Positions 44,483-52,280 of a DNA stretch of 64,000 bases are shown here, in pieces. The notes below the pieces were generated by a model. It did not search any database. It was not told the DNA's origin and saw nothing but the letters and a program-made list of their open reading frames with translations. The first letter of the stretch is position 1, and each line of letters starts with the position of its first letter. Source of the DNA: Rhodovastum sp963804495 (GTDB lineage Bacteria; Pseudomonadota; Alphaproteobacteria; Acetobacterales; Acetobacteraceae); NCBI GenBank assembly GCA_963804495.1, contig CAWDQN010000003.1:186001-250000 (forward strand), in the 5' to 3' direction. Position numbers and translations under genes: made by a program.

Positions 44483-45463
44483 TCAGCTGTGCGCCGTGGC
44501 GGTTTTGCGGGCGCCGGCGGCGGCGCGGACCGCCGCCTTGCGCGCCGGCGCGGCGGTGGTGCGGCCGGTGGCGCGGGCGGACCGGCGCGCCGTGCCGGCG
44601 GCCAGTGCGGCGGCATGGTGGCGCCCCGCGTGCACGGCCGCACCAAGGGCACCGGCATAGATCATGTCGATCGGCGAGCGCGCGAACCTGGCGCCGATCA
44701 GCGTCTCCAGCGCGTGCCACATGCCGGGGTTGTTGGCCACGCCGCCGGTGAACACCAGATCGGGCTCGGTGCCGATGCGCCCGAGCAGCGACTTCACCCG
44801 CCGGGCGGTGGCGAAATGGATGCCGGCGGCGATGTTGGCGCGCGCCGCGCCATCCTTGTGCCGCTCGCCGCGGGCGCGCAGCGAGATCATTTCAGATTCG
44901 GCGAACACCACGCACTGGCTGCTGATCATCGCCGGATCGTTCGCCTCCAGCGCCACCTCGCCCAACTGGTGCAGCTCCAGGCCGAGCAACACGGCGGCTT
45001 TTTCCAGGAAGCGGCCGGTGCCGGCGGCGCATTTGTCGTTCATGACGAACTCGACCACCTTGCCGGTGGCCGGATCGATCTTGATCGCCTTGGAATCCTG
45101 GCCGCCGATGTCGATGATGGTGCGGGTGCGCGGGTTGAGCGAGTGCGCACCCATGGCATGGCAGGTGATTTCGGTGACCACCTGATACGGCAGGTCGGTG
45201 TAGGCGAGCGAAATGCGGCCGTAGCCGGTGCCGACCACGAAAGCGATGTCGCGCCGCTTCAGCCCGGAGTTTTTCAGCAGCCGCGCCAGCAGCTCGTCGG
45301 CGGTCTCCTGCATATACAGCCCGGTGGGAATGAAGGTGGTGAACATGCTGTCCTGGGTCAGCAGCACGCCCTTCGAGCCGCGCGAGCCGATGTCGAAACC
45401 CACGACTGGATCGGCCGGAGCGTAGGGCCACGGCGCAGAGCCGGCGACGTCGCTGATCTTCAT
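44483..45463 (-). CDS. BadF/HgdC-type ATP-dependent activase with histone-like tail
   Basis: 326 aa from ATG 45463. ASKHA-fold activator: VVGFDIGSRGSKGVL (phosphate 1), TIIDIGGQDSKAIKI (phosphate 2), the cluster Cys in NDKCAAGTGRFLE and in SSQCVVFAESEMISL, and VFTGGVANNPGM (adenosine). As a dimer it would hold one [4Fe-4S] between subunits and drive ATP-dependent electron transfer to the two dehydratase-type subunits, which follow 14 bp later. Beyond the usual length (about 270 aa) is a 50-residue Ala/Arg/Lys/Thr-rich, histone H1-like extension with RKAAVRAAAGARKTA. Confidence 0.92.
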   Translation of the reverse strand: MKISDVAGSAPWPYAPADPVVGFDIGSRGSKGVLLTQDSMFTTFIPTGLYMQETADELLARLLKNSGLKRRDIAFVVGTGYGRISLAYTDLPYQVVTEITCHAMGAHSLNPRTRTIIDIGGQDSKAIKIDPATGKVVEFVMNDKCAAGTGRFLEKAAVLLGLELHQLGEVALEANDPAMISSQCVVFAESEMISLRARGERHKDGAARANIAAGIHFATARRVKSLLGRIGTEPDLVFTGGVANNPGMWHALETLIGARFARSPIDMIYAGALGAAVHAGRHHAAALAAGTARRSARATGRTTAAPARKAAVRAAAGARKTATAHS

Positions 45464-45536
45464 GCGGTCTGTATTCCGTTTTTCGATGTTTTTCGTCTCG
45501 GCGCGCCCCGCCACGCCTCGCGGGCCACCGCTGCCG

Positions 45537-46661
45537 TCAGCTCAGCACGTCCACCACGATTCGGTTGGCCAGCTTCACCGGATCGGTGCTGGGCTTGATG
45601 ATGGCGGCCCGCTTGAGGTCGCTGGCGATCTTGATGACCTCGCTGCGCAGCGCGGCGCCGACCGGGGTGTGGCTGTGGGTGTGGCTGCGCAGCATCGCGG
45701 CGAGGTGTTCGACCGGCACTTTCGGCGTGTACGGGGAGAACGCCGCGGCGGCATCGTCGGGATCGGCGGCCACATGCGCCGCCGCCTCGCGGATGGCGCG
45801 GGTCAGGGCGGCGACCACCGGCAATTCCTCGTGGAACAGGGCGGCACGCACGCCGAGCGTGCAACAGGAAAGGTTGGCGTAGTCTTCCGACAGGTTGGAG
45901 GCCAGCTCGACCAGCTCGCCGTTGCTGCGCAGCCGGGTGAGCCAGACCGCCGGATCGGAATCGGCGATCGCCTGCACTTCGCCACGCTGCAGCGCCAGCG
46001 GCAGCAGATCGGCGGGAAATTCCCGCCAGGTCACGCCGGTGTCGGGGTCGATGCCGTGGTTCGACAGCAGGATGGCGAAGAAATGGCGCGGCGAGCCGGA
46101 GATGGACGAGACACCGATGGTCTTGCCCTTCAGGCCGGTGATGTCGGAGACCCCGGCATCGCGGCGCACCAGCAGGCGCGTGCAGCCGCCATGCATGCCG
46201 GTGGTGAGCTTCACGTCGAAGCCCTGCTCCAGGGGTTTCAACCAATTCAGCAGCATGGAGCCGCCGGCATCCGCCTTGTCGGTGGAGAGCGCCTGCAGCA
46301 TCTGGTCGGTCGAGCCGGCCAGCGCGACGAACTCCACCTCCAGATTGTGCTTTTCAAAATATCCGCGGTGCAGCGCCACGGGCACCGCGGCGGTGCAGAT
46401 GCCGGTGCCGTTGTAGGCAAAGCGGAGATGCCGCTTCGGCCCGGTCAGAACCGGGCCGGTATCGGCTTCGGCACTGTCGGCGACATGGCAGATGGGCGGT
46501 GCCGCCAGATCGCGCAGCAGCACGCGGGCGGGGTTGCTCACCGGCCCGGCGATCGCATCCCACCCGAAGCCGCCGGCCAGACCGAGCGATGCCGCGCCGC
46601 CGACGACCAAACTACGACGCCGCAACGTCGTTTTTGCTCCGGCTTTCGCCAACTCCGCCAT
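45537..46661 (-). CDS. Tat-signal ABC substrate-binding protein (NMT1/TauA type)
   Basis: 374 aa from ATG 46661, which opens a twin-arginine-like signal (LRRRSLVVGGAASLGLAGG). Type-2 periplasmic binding fold: FAYNGTGICTAAVPVALHRG, EVEFVALAGSTDQMLQALS, DITGLKGKTIGVSSISGSP, LSNHGIDPDTGVTWREFP and VQAIADSDPAVWL. This resembles nitrate/sulfonate/thiamine-precursor binding proteins. No permease or ATPase genes adjoin it. It is first in the operon with activase, both dehydratase-type subunits and modD, so its ligand may be the substrate of that enzyme (inference). Confidence 0.87.
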   Translation of the reverse strand: MAELAKAGAKTTLRRRSLVVGGAASLGLAGGFGWDAIAGPVSNPARVLLRDLAAPPICHVADSAEADTGPVLTGPKRHLRFAYNGTGICTAAVPVALHRGYFEKHNLEVEFVALAGSTDQMLQALSTDKADAGGSMLLNWLKPLEQGFDVKLTTGMHGGCTRLLVRRDAGVSDITGLKGKTIGVSSISGSPRHFFAILLSNHGIDPDTGVTWREFPADLLPLALQRGEVQAIADSDPAVWLTRLRSNGELVELASNLSEDYANLSCCTLGVRAALFHEELPVVAALTRAIREAAAHVAADPDDAAAAFSPYTPKVPVEHLAAMLRSHTHSHTPVGAALRSEVIKIASDLKRAAIIKPSTDPVKLANRIVVDVLS

Positions 46662-46724
46662 GAGACAGCCTCCAACGTCGGGTTCCGTGGCCCGCAATTC
46701 CACCAGGAACCGGAGCGGCGGCAT

Positions 46725-46751
46725 ATTGTACCACGACAGAATGGCGTTCAA
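46725..46751 (-). promoter_or_regulatory. Candidate promoter of the dehydratase-type operon
   Basis: On the minus strand TTGAAC (46751-46746) and TACAAT (46730-46725) resemble -35 and -10 boxes with a 15-bp spacer, somewhat short. They lie about 65 bp upstream of the binding-protein ATG in a locally AT-rich stretch. Weak evidence only. Confidence 0.3.
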
Positions 46752-46914
46752 TAGCAACCAACCAATGGACTGTGTATTTTTGTGATAACAAACGGCGACA
46801 GGCGCATAATGCCGCACCAGGCGCAATCAGCCGGCCAGACCGGCGGCGGCCGAGCCCCTCAAACCGCGGCCGCGGCCGGACCTCGCGCCTCGACGGCGCC
46901 GTGGCCAGGTCAGC

Positions 46915-47841
46915 CTACCACTCCCAGTAGACGCATTCCGGCGGGCGGGTGCCGGCGTAAAGGCCTCTCTGCTCGCGCAGGTTTCTAAACCTCCGCGGCT
47001 GCATACTTATAATCCGCAAATACCGCGCCAGTTGCACCAGGCCCGGCAGACCTTCCTGCTTCTTGACGGTCAGATAGCGGATCACGTCCTTGATCTTGGC
47101 GTCATGCCCGCCGGCACCGTCGATCGGGATCGGGTGGCTGTGCTGGGTCTCGCCGCCAGGGGAATCGACGCGGATGCAAACACATGCGTTACCCGGATTG
47201 GTACCGTCGGTGCCTTGATAGCCGACCCGCCGGTCGAACATGAAATACGCCTCGGCGTCGGTTTTGGCGCCCCATGTGATCGCCTTCTCCTCCAGCCCGC
47301 GGACGATCCTCATCCTTGTGGCCAGATCGTTGCCGATATCGTACTGATTTGCCCGGCGGTCGGCGCCGAAATGCTTCCGATTGTGCTCGGAAATGACGGT
47401 TTGCGGATAGTTCATGTCGACGCTCTGGTTCGTTTGCGGCTGATAGGTGCCGTCGAACGCGATCCGGGCGGCGTCATCGATGCGGAAATCGAAGAACTCC
47501 TCAAGCGCATTGTTCGGATCCAAAACACGGCCGATCATCAGAAGCTGGATATTGGTCGCCAGGTTCCGTGCGTCTCTCGCATAATAGATGCACCAGTCGG
47601 CATCACCACGGCAGCGGGCCGAGTTCGGAATCGTCTTGAAGTAGACGTCCACCAATGTTTGGTTTTGGTCATGCATCTGGCAGCGCTGGTAGACCTTGTT
47701 CCGCAGCGCCTGGGTCAGCTTGTTGGCGTCGGCGAACACCGGCGCGCCCGTCAGCGCGGCGATCGCGGTGTCGAGCGCCGGGCGGAACAAGCGGGTTCCC
47801 TTTTTCTGCTTGCGAAAATGGATATGCTCGAAGACTGGCAT
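46915..47841 (-). CDS. Unrecognised 308-aa protein
   Basis: 308 aa, no signal peptide, no membrane span, no domain I recognise. N-terminus MPVFEHIHFRKQKKGTRLFR. The body is rich in Asn, Arg and aromatic residues (NQTLVDVYFKTIPNSARCRG, DWCIYYARDARNLATNIQLL, VDMNYPQTVISEHNRKHFGA). It has a possible metal or thiol-active region (NACVCIRVDSPGGETQHSHP) and ends in a Trp-rich ECVYWEW. Composition and codon use are less GC-extreme than the neighbours. It may be a cytosolic enzyme or an accessory-gene product; no function is assigned. Confidence 0.65.
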   Translation of the reverse strand: MPVFEHIHFRKQKKGTRLFRPALDTAIAALTGAPVFADANKLTQALRNKVYQRCQMHDQNQTLVDVYFKTIPNSARCRGDADWCIYYARDARNLATNIQLLMIGRVLDPNNALEEFFDFRIDDAARIAFDGTYQPQTNQSVDMNYPQTVISEHNRKHFGADRRANQYDIGNDLATRMRIVRGLEEKAITWGAKTDAEAYFMFDRRVGYQGTDGTNPGNACVCIRVDSPGGETQHSHPIPIDGAGGHDAKIKDVIRYLTVKKQEGLPGLVQLARYLRIISMQPRRFRNLREQRGLYAGTRPPECVYWEW

Positions 47842-47994
47842 GACGACCCCCGTGAACGACTCCGTTTTGACCGGACGTCTCCAGTCTGCCGGCGCCTTGG
47901 GGGGATCTTGCGTCGTTCCGAAGCGCCGCGGCTACGAGATTCGACCGCAGCCCGCCCCGCCGGCTCGCCCGGCGCGGCGGGCGTGCCGCCGCGG

Positions 47995-48903
47995 CTACAC
48001 TTGCACGTGACCGTGCATGACATCCACGCACGTGCCGGCGACCGAGGCCAGGACGGGACCCTCCGCCTCCTTGCGGGCGGTGGCGAACAAGCGGCTCGGG
48101 CGGCCCAGCTCCTCGCCCTGGAAAATGTCGTAGGCGAGGTCGACGGAATCGCCCGGGGCCAGCGAGGTCAGCAGCGCCGCCAGCGCGGCATTGGCGCTGC
48201 CGGTCGCCGGGTCTTCCACCACGCCGGCAAGCGGCGCGAACATGCGGGTGCGCAGCCTGGTCGCGCTGCCGTCCACGCGAGCGTAAAGATGAAGATTGAA
48301 GCGGCCGGACAATTCCTCGATGCCGTGCACGGCGCGGCGGAACGCCTCCAGATCGGGGGTGGCGCGGGACAGCGCGGCAACGCTGGTGACCTCGGCAATG
48401 ACGAACGGCAGGCCCACCGAGGCCACCAGCGGCTCGTGCGCCGAGGTGGCGATTTCCTCCAGCGCCAGGGTGGCACATTCGGCGACGCTGGCGGTCGGCA
48501 CCGCGACGCCGATCGACAGCGCTTGCGGGGCGGCGACGCGCGCGCCGTTCGGGGCGCCATCGTTGCCGCGCAGGATATGCACCCGCACCAGGCCGGCGCC
48601 CTCCTCGAAGGTGAAGTGCTCCGGCGGGCTGGCGATGCGGTTGGCTAGCAGATAGCCGGTGCCGACGTTCGGATGGCCGGCGAAGGGAATCTCCGCCGCG
48701 GGGGTGAAGATGCGCACCCGGGCGCTGTGGCGGGGGTCGTCGGGCGGCAGCACGAAGGTCGTCTCGGAATAGTTGAATTCCCGCGCCAGGGCCTGCATTT
48801 GCGCCTCGGTCAGGCCCACGGCGTCGGGGAACACCGCCAGCGGGTTGCCGCCGAAGCGGACATCGGTGAACACGTTAACGGTGGCGAACTCATAGGATGG
48901 CAT
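47995..48903 (-). CDS. PhzF family isomerase/epimerase
   Basis: 302 aa from ATG 48903. PhzF hallmarks: VNVFTDVRFGGNPLAVF, the catalytic Glu in LAREFNYSETTFVLPP, RIFTPAAEIPFAGHPNVGTG and VEDPATGSANAALAALL. The family catalyses acid/base isomerisation; most members outside phenazine clusters have unknown substrates. No phenazine genes are nearby. It lies just downstream of the MBL-fold gene in the same orientation. Confidence 0.92.
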   Translation of the reverse strand: MPSYEFATVNVFTDVRFGGNPLAVFPDAVGLTEAQMQALAREFNYSETTFVLPPDDPRHSARVRIFTPAAEIPFAGHPNVGTGYLLANRIASPPEHFTFEEGAGLVRVHILRGNDGAPNGARVAAPQALSIGVAVPTASVAECATLALEEIATSAHEPLVASVGLPFVIAEVTSVAALSRATPDLEAFRRAVHGIEELSGRFNLHLYARVDGSATRLRTRMFAPLAGVVEDPATGSANAALAALLTSLAPGDSVDLAYDIFQGEELGRPSRLFATARKEAEGPVLASVAGTCVDVMHGHVQV

Positions 48904-48925
48904 GTCTCGCTTCCTCCGGTCGGGT

Positions 48926-49744
48926 TCAGGCGGCGCGCCAGGCACCGTCATGCGGTTCGGCGCGTCCTTCGCTTTGCAGTTTCAGCAAATGGGCCAGCAC
49001 ATTGCGCTCGGCGGCGGCACGCAGGCGCGGGTTGACCGGAGCATACAGGATATCCACCAGCGCGGCCGGGGTGCGTGGCGCGGCCGCGATGGCGGCCAGC
49101 ACGCCCGCCTCGCGCTGCTCCCGATGGCTGAGCAGAAACGTCAGATAGGCGCGCGGATCGGCCAGCGGGGGACCATGGCCCGGCAACAGCAGCCGGTCGT
49201 CGCGCGCCAGCAGGCGGCGAAGCTGGGCGAAATAGGCGCCCATGTCGCCCGCCGGCGGGCTGACCACGCTGCTCGACCAGGTCATCACGTGGTCGGCGGT
49301 CAGGATCACGCCGTCGCCGAGGGCAAAGCAGAGATGGTCGGCGGCGTGGCCGGGCGTGTGCAGCGCCGTCCAGCCCGCCACCGTGTCGCCGTCGTCCAGC
49401 CCGATATCGGGAGTGAATGCCTGCGTCTGGCTGCCGCGGAACCCATAGGCCGGAGCACCGGTGGCCGTACGCAACGCCGGCAGGGCGCCCAGGTGGTCGG
49501 GGTGGGTGTGGCTGAGCAGGATGCGCGCCACCCGCCCGCCGGTCGCGCGCAGGATCGCCCGCACATGCGCGGCATCGTCGGGGCCGGGATCGAGCACGGT
49601 GGCGCCCTCCTCGCCATCGATCACGTAGGTGTTGGTGCCGTGGTAGGTCATCGGGCCCGGGTTGGCGGCGACGATACGGGAAAGGCCGGGGACGACCGGG
49701 ATCGCCACCGCGCGCGGCGGTTCGGGCTCGGTCAGGAATTCCAT
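48926..49744 (-). CDS. MBL-fold metallo-hydrolase (LACTB2-like)
   Basis: 272 aa. The metal site HTHPDHLGAL is followed by LHTPGHAADHLCFAL and ADHVM, then a C-terminal winged-helix-like region (RAYLTFLLSHREQREAGVLA ... RNVLAHLLKL) typical of LACTB2-type hydrolases. N-terminal PGPMTYHGTNTYVI is also characteristic. Such enzymes act as nucleases or thioesterases; the substrate is uncertain. It is divergent from the P1 peptidase across a large palindrome. Confidence 0.9.
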   Translation of the reverse strand: MEFLTEPEPPRAVAIPVVPGLSRIVAANPGPMTYHGTNTYVIDGEEGATVLDPGPDDAAHVRAILRATGGRVARILLSHTHPDHLGALPALRTATGAPAYGFRGSQTQAFTPDIGLDDGDTVAGWTALHTPGHAADHLCFALGDGVILTADHVMTWSSSVVSPPAGDMGAYFAQLRRLLARDDRLLLPGHGPPLADPRAYLTFLLSHREQREAGVLAAIAAAPRTPAALVDILYAPVNPRLRAAAERNVLAHLLKLQSEGRAEPHDGAWRAA

Positions 49745-49783
49745 GCTCGGTTCCTTCGAACGTGGGCTACGTTACGACGGGAT

Positions 49784-49846
49784 GCGCGAAGGAATAAAGG
49801 CCAGGGCATAACACTGACCTTTCGTCCTTCGCTCATCCCGGCATAG
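49784..49846. repeat. Large palindrome between divergent genes
   Basis: GGATGCGCGAAGGAATAAAG, then GCCAGGGC, a short loop, and GACCTTTCGTCCTTCGCTCATCC (shown in parts) pair almost completely. It lies between the MBL hydrolase start and the P1 peptidase start. It shares the GCGAAG, AAAGG and GCCAGGGC words with the palindrome at 20439-20496, so both may be one repeat family. Confidence 0.65.
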
Positions 49847-49855
49847 TCTCAGCCC

Positions 49856-50866
49856 ATGGCCCTGAACCTGATCACCAACGTCCCCGGCCTGGCAGTCGGC
49901 CATGCGACCGATCTGGCGCTCGGCTCCGGGGTCACCGCGATCCTGTTCGACACCGCCACGATGGTGTCGGTGTGCGTGCTCGGCGGCGCGCCGGGCGGGC
50001 GGGAGACCAGCATCCTCGAGCCGGAGATGACCGTCGCCGGCATCGACGCGGTGGTGCTGTCCGGCGGGTCGGCGTTCGGGCTGGATGCCGCCGGCGGCGT
50101 GCAGGCGGCGCTGCGGGAGGCCGGCCGGGGCTTTGACGTGGGCGGCGTGCTTGTACCGCTGGCCAGCAGCGCCATTCTGTTCGACCTGCTGAACGGCGGC
50201 AGCAAGGACTGGGGACGGTTTTCCCCCTATCGCGACCTTGGCTACGCGGCCGCGGCGGCGGCGGCGGCAGCGGCGGCGGCTGGGGCGTTCGCACTCGGAA
50301 GCGTCGGCGCCGGGACCGGGGCGACGACGGCGACGGTGAAGGGCGGCCTCGGCTCGGCCTCCTGCGTGACCCGCACCGGCCACACCGTGGGCGCGATCGT
50401 TGCGGTCAATGCGGTCGGCACCCCGACGATCGGCGACGGGCCGTGGTTCTGGGCGGCGCCGTTCGAGCAGGGCGCGGAATTCGGCGGGCGCGGGTGGCCG
50501 GCGGCGATGCCGGCGGGGGCGCTCGATCCGCGGCTGAAGGGGGCGCCCGGCACGGCGACCACCATCGCCCTGGTGGCCACCGACGCAGCATTGACCAAGC
50601 CGCAGGCCAAGCGGCTGGCGATCATGGCGAATGACGGGCTGGCGCGGGCGATCATGCCGGCGCATGCGCCGATGGACGGCGACACGGTGTTCGCCGCCGC
50701 CACCGGCCGGCGGCCCCTGGCAGGCGATGACGACCTCACCGAACTCGGCCAGGCCGCGACGATCACCCTGGCGCGGGCAGTGGCGCGGGGCGTGTATGAA
50801 GCGACCGCCCTGCCCTGCCCCGGCGCGCAACCATCCTGGCGCGACCGGTTCGGCGGTGCGGGCTAG
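49856..50866 (+). CDS. P1 family (DmpA-type) peptidase
   Basis: 336 aa. The Ntn-type peptidase fold is indicated by NVPGLAVGHATD, ILEPEMTVAGIDAVVLSGGS, AFGLDAAGGVQAALRE, VGAIVAVNAVGTPTIGDGP and TTIALVATDAALTKPQAKRL. Members self-cleave and act as aminopeptidases on beta-amino or D-amino peptides; exact specificity is unknown. Around residue 131 there is a run of 12 alanines encoded by a GCG/GCA/GCC repeat (50246-50281) just before GSVGAGTGATTATVKGG, a likely hypervariable spot. Divergent from the MBL gene. Confidence 0.87.
   Translation: MALNLITNVPGLAVGHATDLALGSGVTAILFDTATMVSVCVLGGAPGGRETSILEPEMTVAGIDAVVLSGGSAFGLDAAGGVQAALREAGRGFDVGGVLVPLASSAILFDLLNGGSKDWGRFSPYRDLGYAAAAAAAAAAAAGAFALGSVGAGTGATTATVKGGLGSASCVTRTGHTVGAIVAVNAVGTPTIGDGPWFWAAPFEQGAEFGGRGWPAAMPAGALDPRLKGAPGTATTIALVATDAALTKPQAKRLAIMANDGLARAIMPAHAPMDGDTVFAAATGRRPLAGDDDLTELGQAATITLARAVARGVYEATALPCPGAQPSWRDRFGGAG
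50246..50281 (+). repeat. Trinucleotide (alanine codon) repeat in the P1 peptidase gene
   Basis: Twelve consecutive alanine codons, mostly GCG with GCC and GCA interruptions, inside an otherwise conserved coding region. Length change here would stay in frame. Confidence 0.85.
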
Positions 50867-51387
50867 TACCCATTCACCAGCTGCTCCGTGTGGATTTTTT
50901 GCACGACCAGGGCGAGCAGAAAAACCTGGAATGGCCGGTCGAACTCCGCCGGCAGGTTGACGTGCAGGGTGCGGTCGTAAATTGTCGGCTGGCCGACTGA
51001 GCCCAGCGACTGATCGCTGCCCTCGCGATAGAGGTGATAGGGCGTGGCCGAGATGAACGAGTGGAACGGCTCGAGGAATGTGAAGAGCTGATCGCCGCGG
51101 CTGACCACGAAGCCGCGATCGATCAGAATGTTCGTCCGGATCGCCGGCTCCGCCATTGCCAGGATTTCCCCGGATGCGTCCTGCAGCGGCCAGCAAAACC
51201 GTTTCGTCTGCTCGTTCATCATCAGATCGAGCGTGTAGGGGCGTCCGTCCAACGTGAACGCAGCGCGCCAGGTCCGGCGGTTATGGGTGATGCCGCCGAC
51301 CTGGGTGCCATCGTCAAGAATGTCGTAGTGGAACTCCTGGCCGAACAGGCCGGGCCTGTCATGCTCTCTCAGCTGCGCCGTCAGCAT
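50863..51387 (-). CDS. Hypothetical protein, 174 aa
   Basis: 174 aa from ATG 51387, with a good SD (GAGAGG) just upstream; an upstream extension to 51723 is Arg/Pro-rich noise. No signal peptide. Beta-rich sequence with paired segments: FHYDILDDGTQVGGITHNRR, TLDGRPYTLDLMMNEQTKRF, FCWPLQDASGEILAMAE, RGFVVSRGDQLFTF and FQVFLLALVVQKIHTEQLV at the C-terminus. This may be a small antiparallel beta-barrel, but I do not recognise a family. It converges with the P1 peptidase, overlapping its stop by 4 bp. Confidence 0.65.
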   Translation of the reverse strand: MLTAQLREHDRPGLFGQEFHYDILDDGTQVGGITHNRRTWRAAFTLDGRPYTLDLMMNEQTKRFCWPLQDASGEILAMAEPAIRTNILIDRGFVVSRGDQLFTFLEPFHSFISATPYHLYREGSDQSLGSVGQPTIYDRTLHVNLPAEFDRPFQVFLLALVVQKIHTEQLVNGY

Positions 51388-51804
51388 GCGGTCCTCTCTT
51401 GTTTGGCATGCCCGCGTCGAACAGGTCGCCGTGCCCTGCCTGGCTGAAGCGGCCGGCCCGGTCATGTCTGGTCGGACTGGCGGTCGGCATCGACCGTGCT
51501 CCTGCTTGGCTGGTCCGGCGGCGCGGTTCCGTGCCGCTCGCGGCACCCCGGATGGGGAGAAAATGATAGGTCGTGCCGGCAGGTGCCGCAATCGGTGGAC
51601 GGGCCACGCCCGCGGGCGTTCAGCCCAGCCCGGCCGGCGTCGCCTGCTCTGCCCCCATGTCGCGCCGCAGAATCGCCGTGGCTCCAGGCTTGACTGGCAT
51701 CGGGGCGACGAGGAAGCCGTCAAGGCAGATTTGAAAGCTCGATGCCACTGCGTCCGGCGATTATAATGCCTGTGCTCAGCAATCTCCGTTGCGGGAGTGA
51801 TAAG
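51388..51804. other. Intergenic region, no gene seen
   Basis: 417 bp between divergent genes (the 174-aa protein and the LprI-like protein). Open frames cross it, but they lack starts with SDs, known motifs or normal composition. The last 100 bases are AT-richer and should contain the promoter of the LprI-like gene. Confidence 0.5.
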
Positions 51805-52218
51805 ATGCCGGGGTGGCAGGCGAGCCGGACTTTACGAACATCGCGGTTGGTGATCGCTGCGACGCTGCCGGTCACCGCCTTCGCGGCCGATGCCCCGGGG
51901 GCATTCGATGCCTGCATGAACGCGGCCCAGTCTACCCCGGCGTATAACGAGTGCGCTAGGAGCGAAATCGAACGGCAGGACAGGTTGCTCAACGATGTCT
52001 GGCGTCGTGTGTCGGAAAAAATGAAATCGTTCAATGCGCCCTCGTTCAATTTGCTGCTGAACGAACAACGTAAATGGGTGCAATGGAAAGAATCGGCATG
52101 CCAGTATTACCAGGACGGCTTCGGCAGCGAAGGGAGGTCCGTCCAATATCCGATGTGTTTTATTAAAATTTTACGAGATCGTGTGACATATCTTCAGGAG
52201 CTTGCCGATCAATTATAA
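51805..52218 (+). CDS. DUF1311/LprI-type secreted protein
   Basis: 137 aa from ATG 51805 with SD GGGAG (51793-51797). The N-terminus is a signal peptide (SRLVIAATLPVTAFAADA). The mature part matches the LprI/DUF1311 pattern: FDACMNAAQSTPAYNECARS, EIERQDRLLNDVWRRVSEKM, NEQRKWVQWKESACQYYQDG and an additional Cys near the end. Family members include periplasmic lysozyme inhibitors, but most are uncharacterised. A small secreted protein gene follows 62 bp later. Confidence 0.8.
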   Translation: MPGWQASRTLRTSRLVIAATLPVTAFAADAPGAFDACMNAAQSTPAYNECARSEIERQDRLLNDVWRRVSEKMKSFNAPSFNLLLNEQRKWVQWKESACQYYQDGFGSEGRSVQYPMCFIKILRDRVTYLQELADQL

Positions 52219-52280
52219 ACGCCTCCGCGACCGGCAAAATCGCCACGCCAAATTCAACCCGCGCCCGACAGGAGATCCGG

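Noticed and set aside
44483..46661. Operon as a nitrate/taurine ABC importer
   Set aside because: Only the binding protein is present; no permease or ATPase gene is adjacent and the other genes belong to iron-sulfur chemistry.
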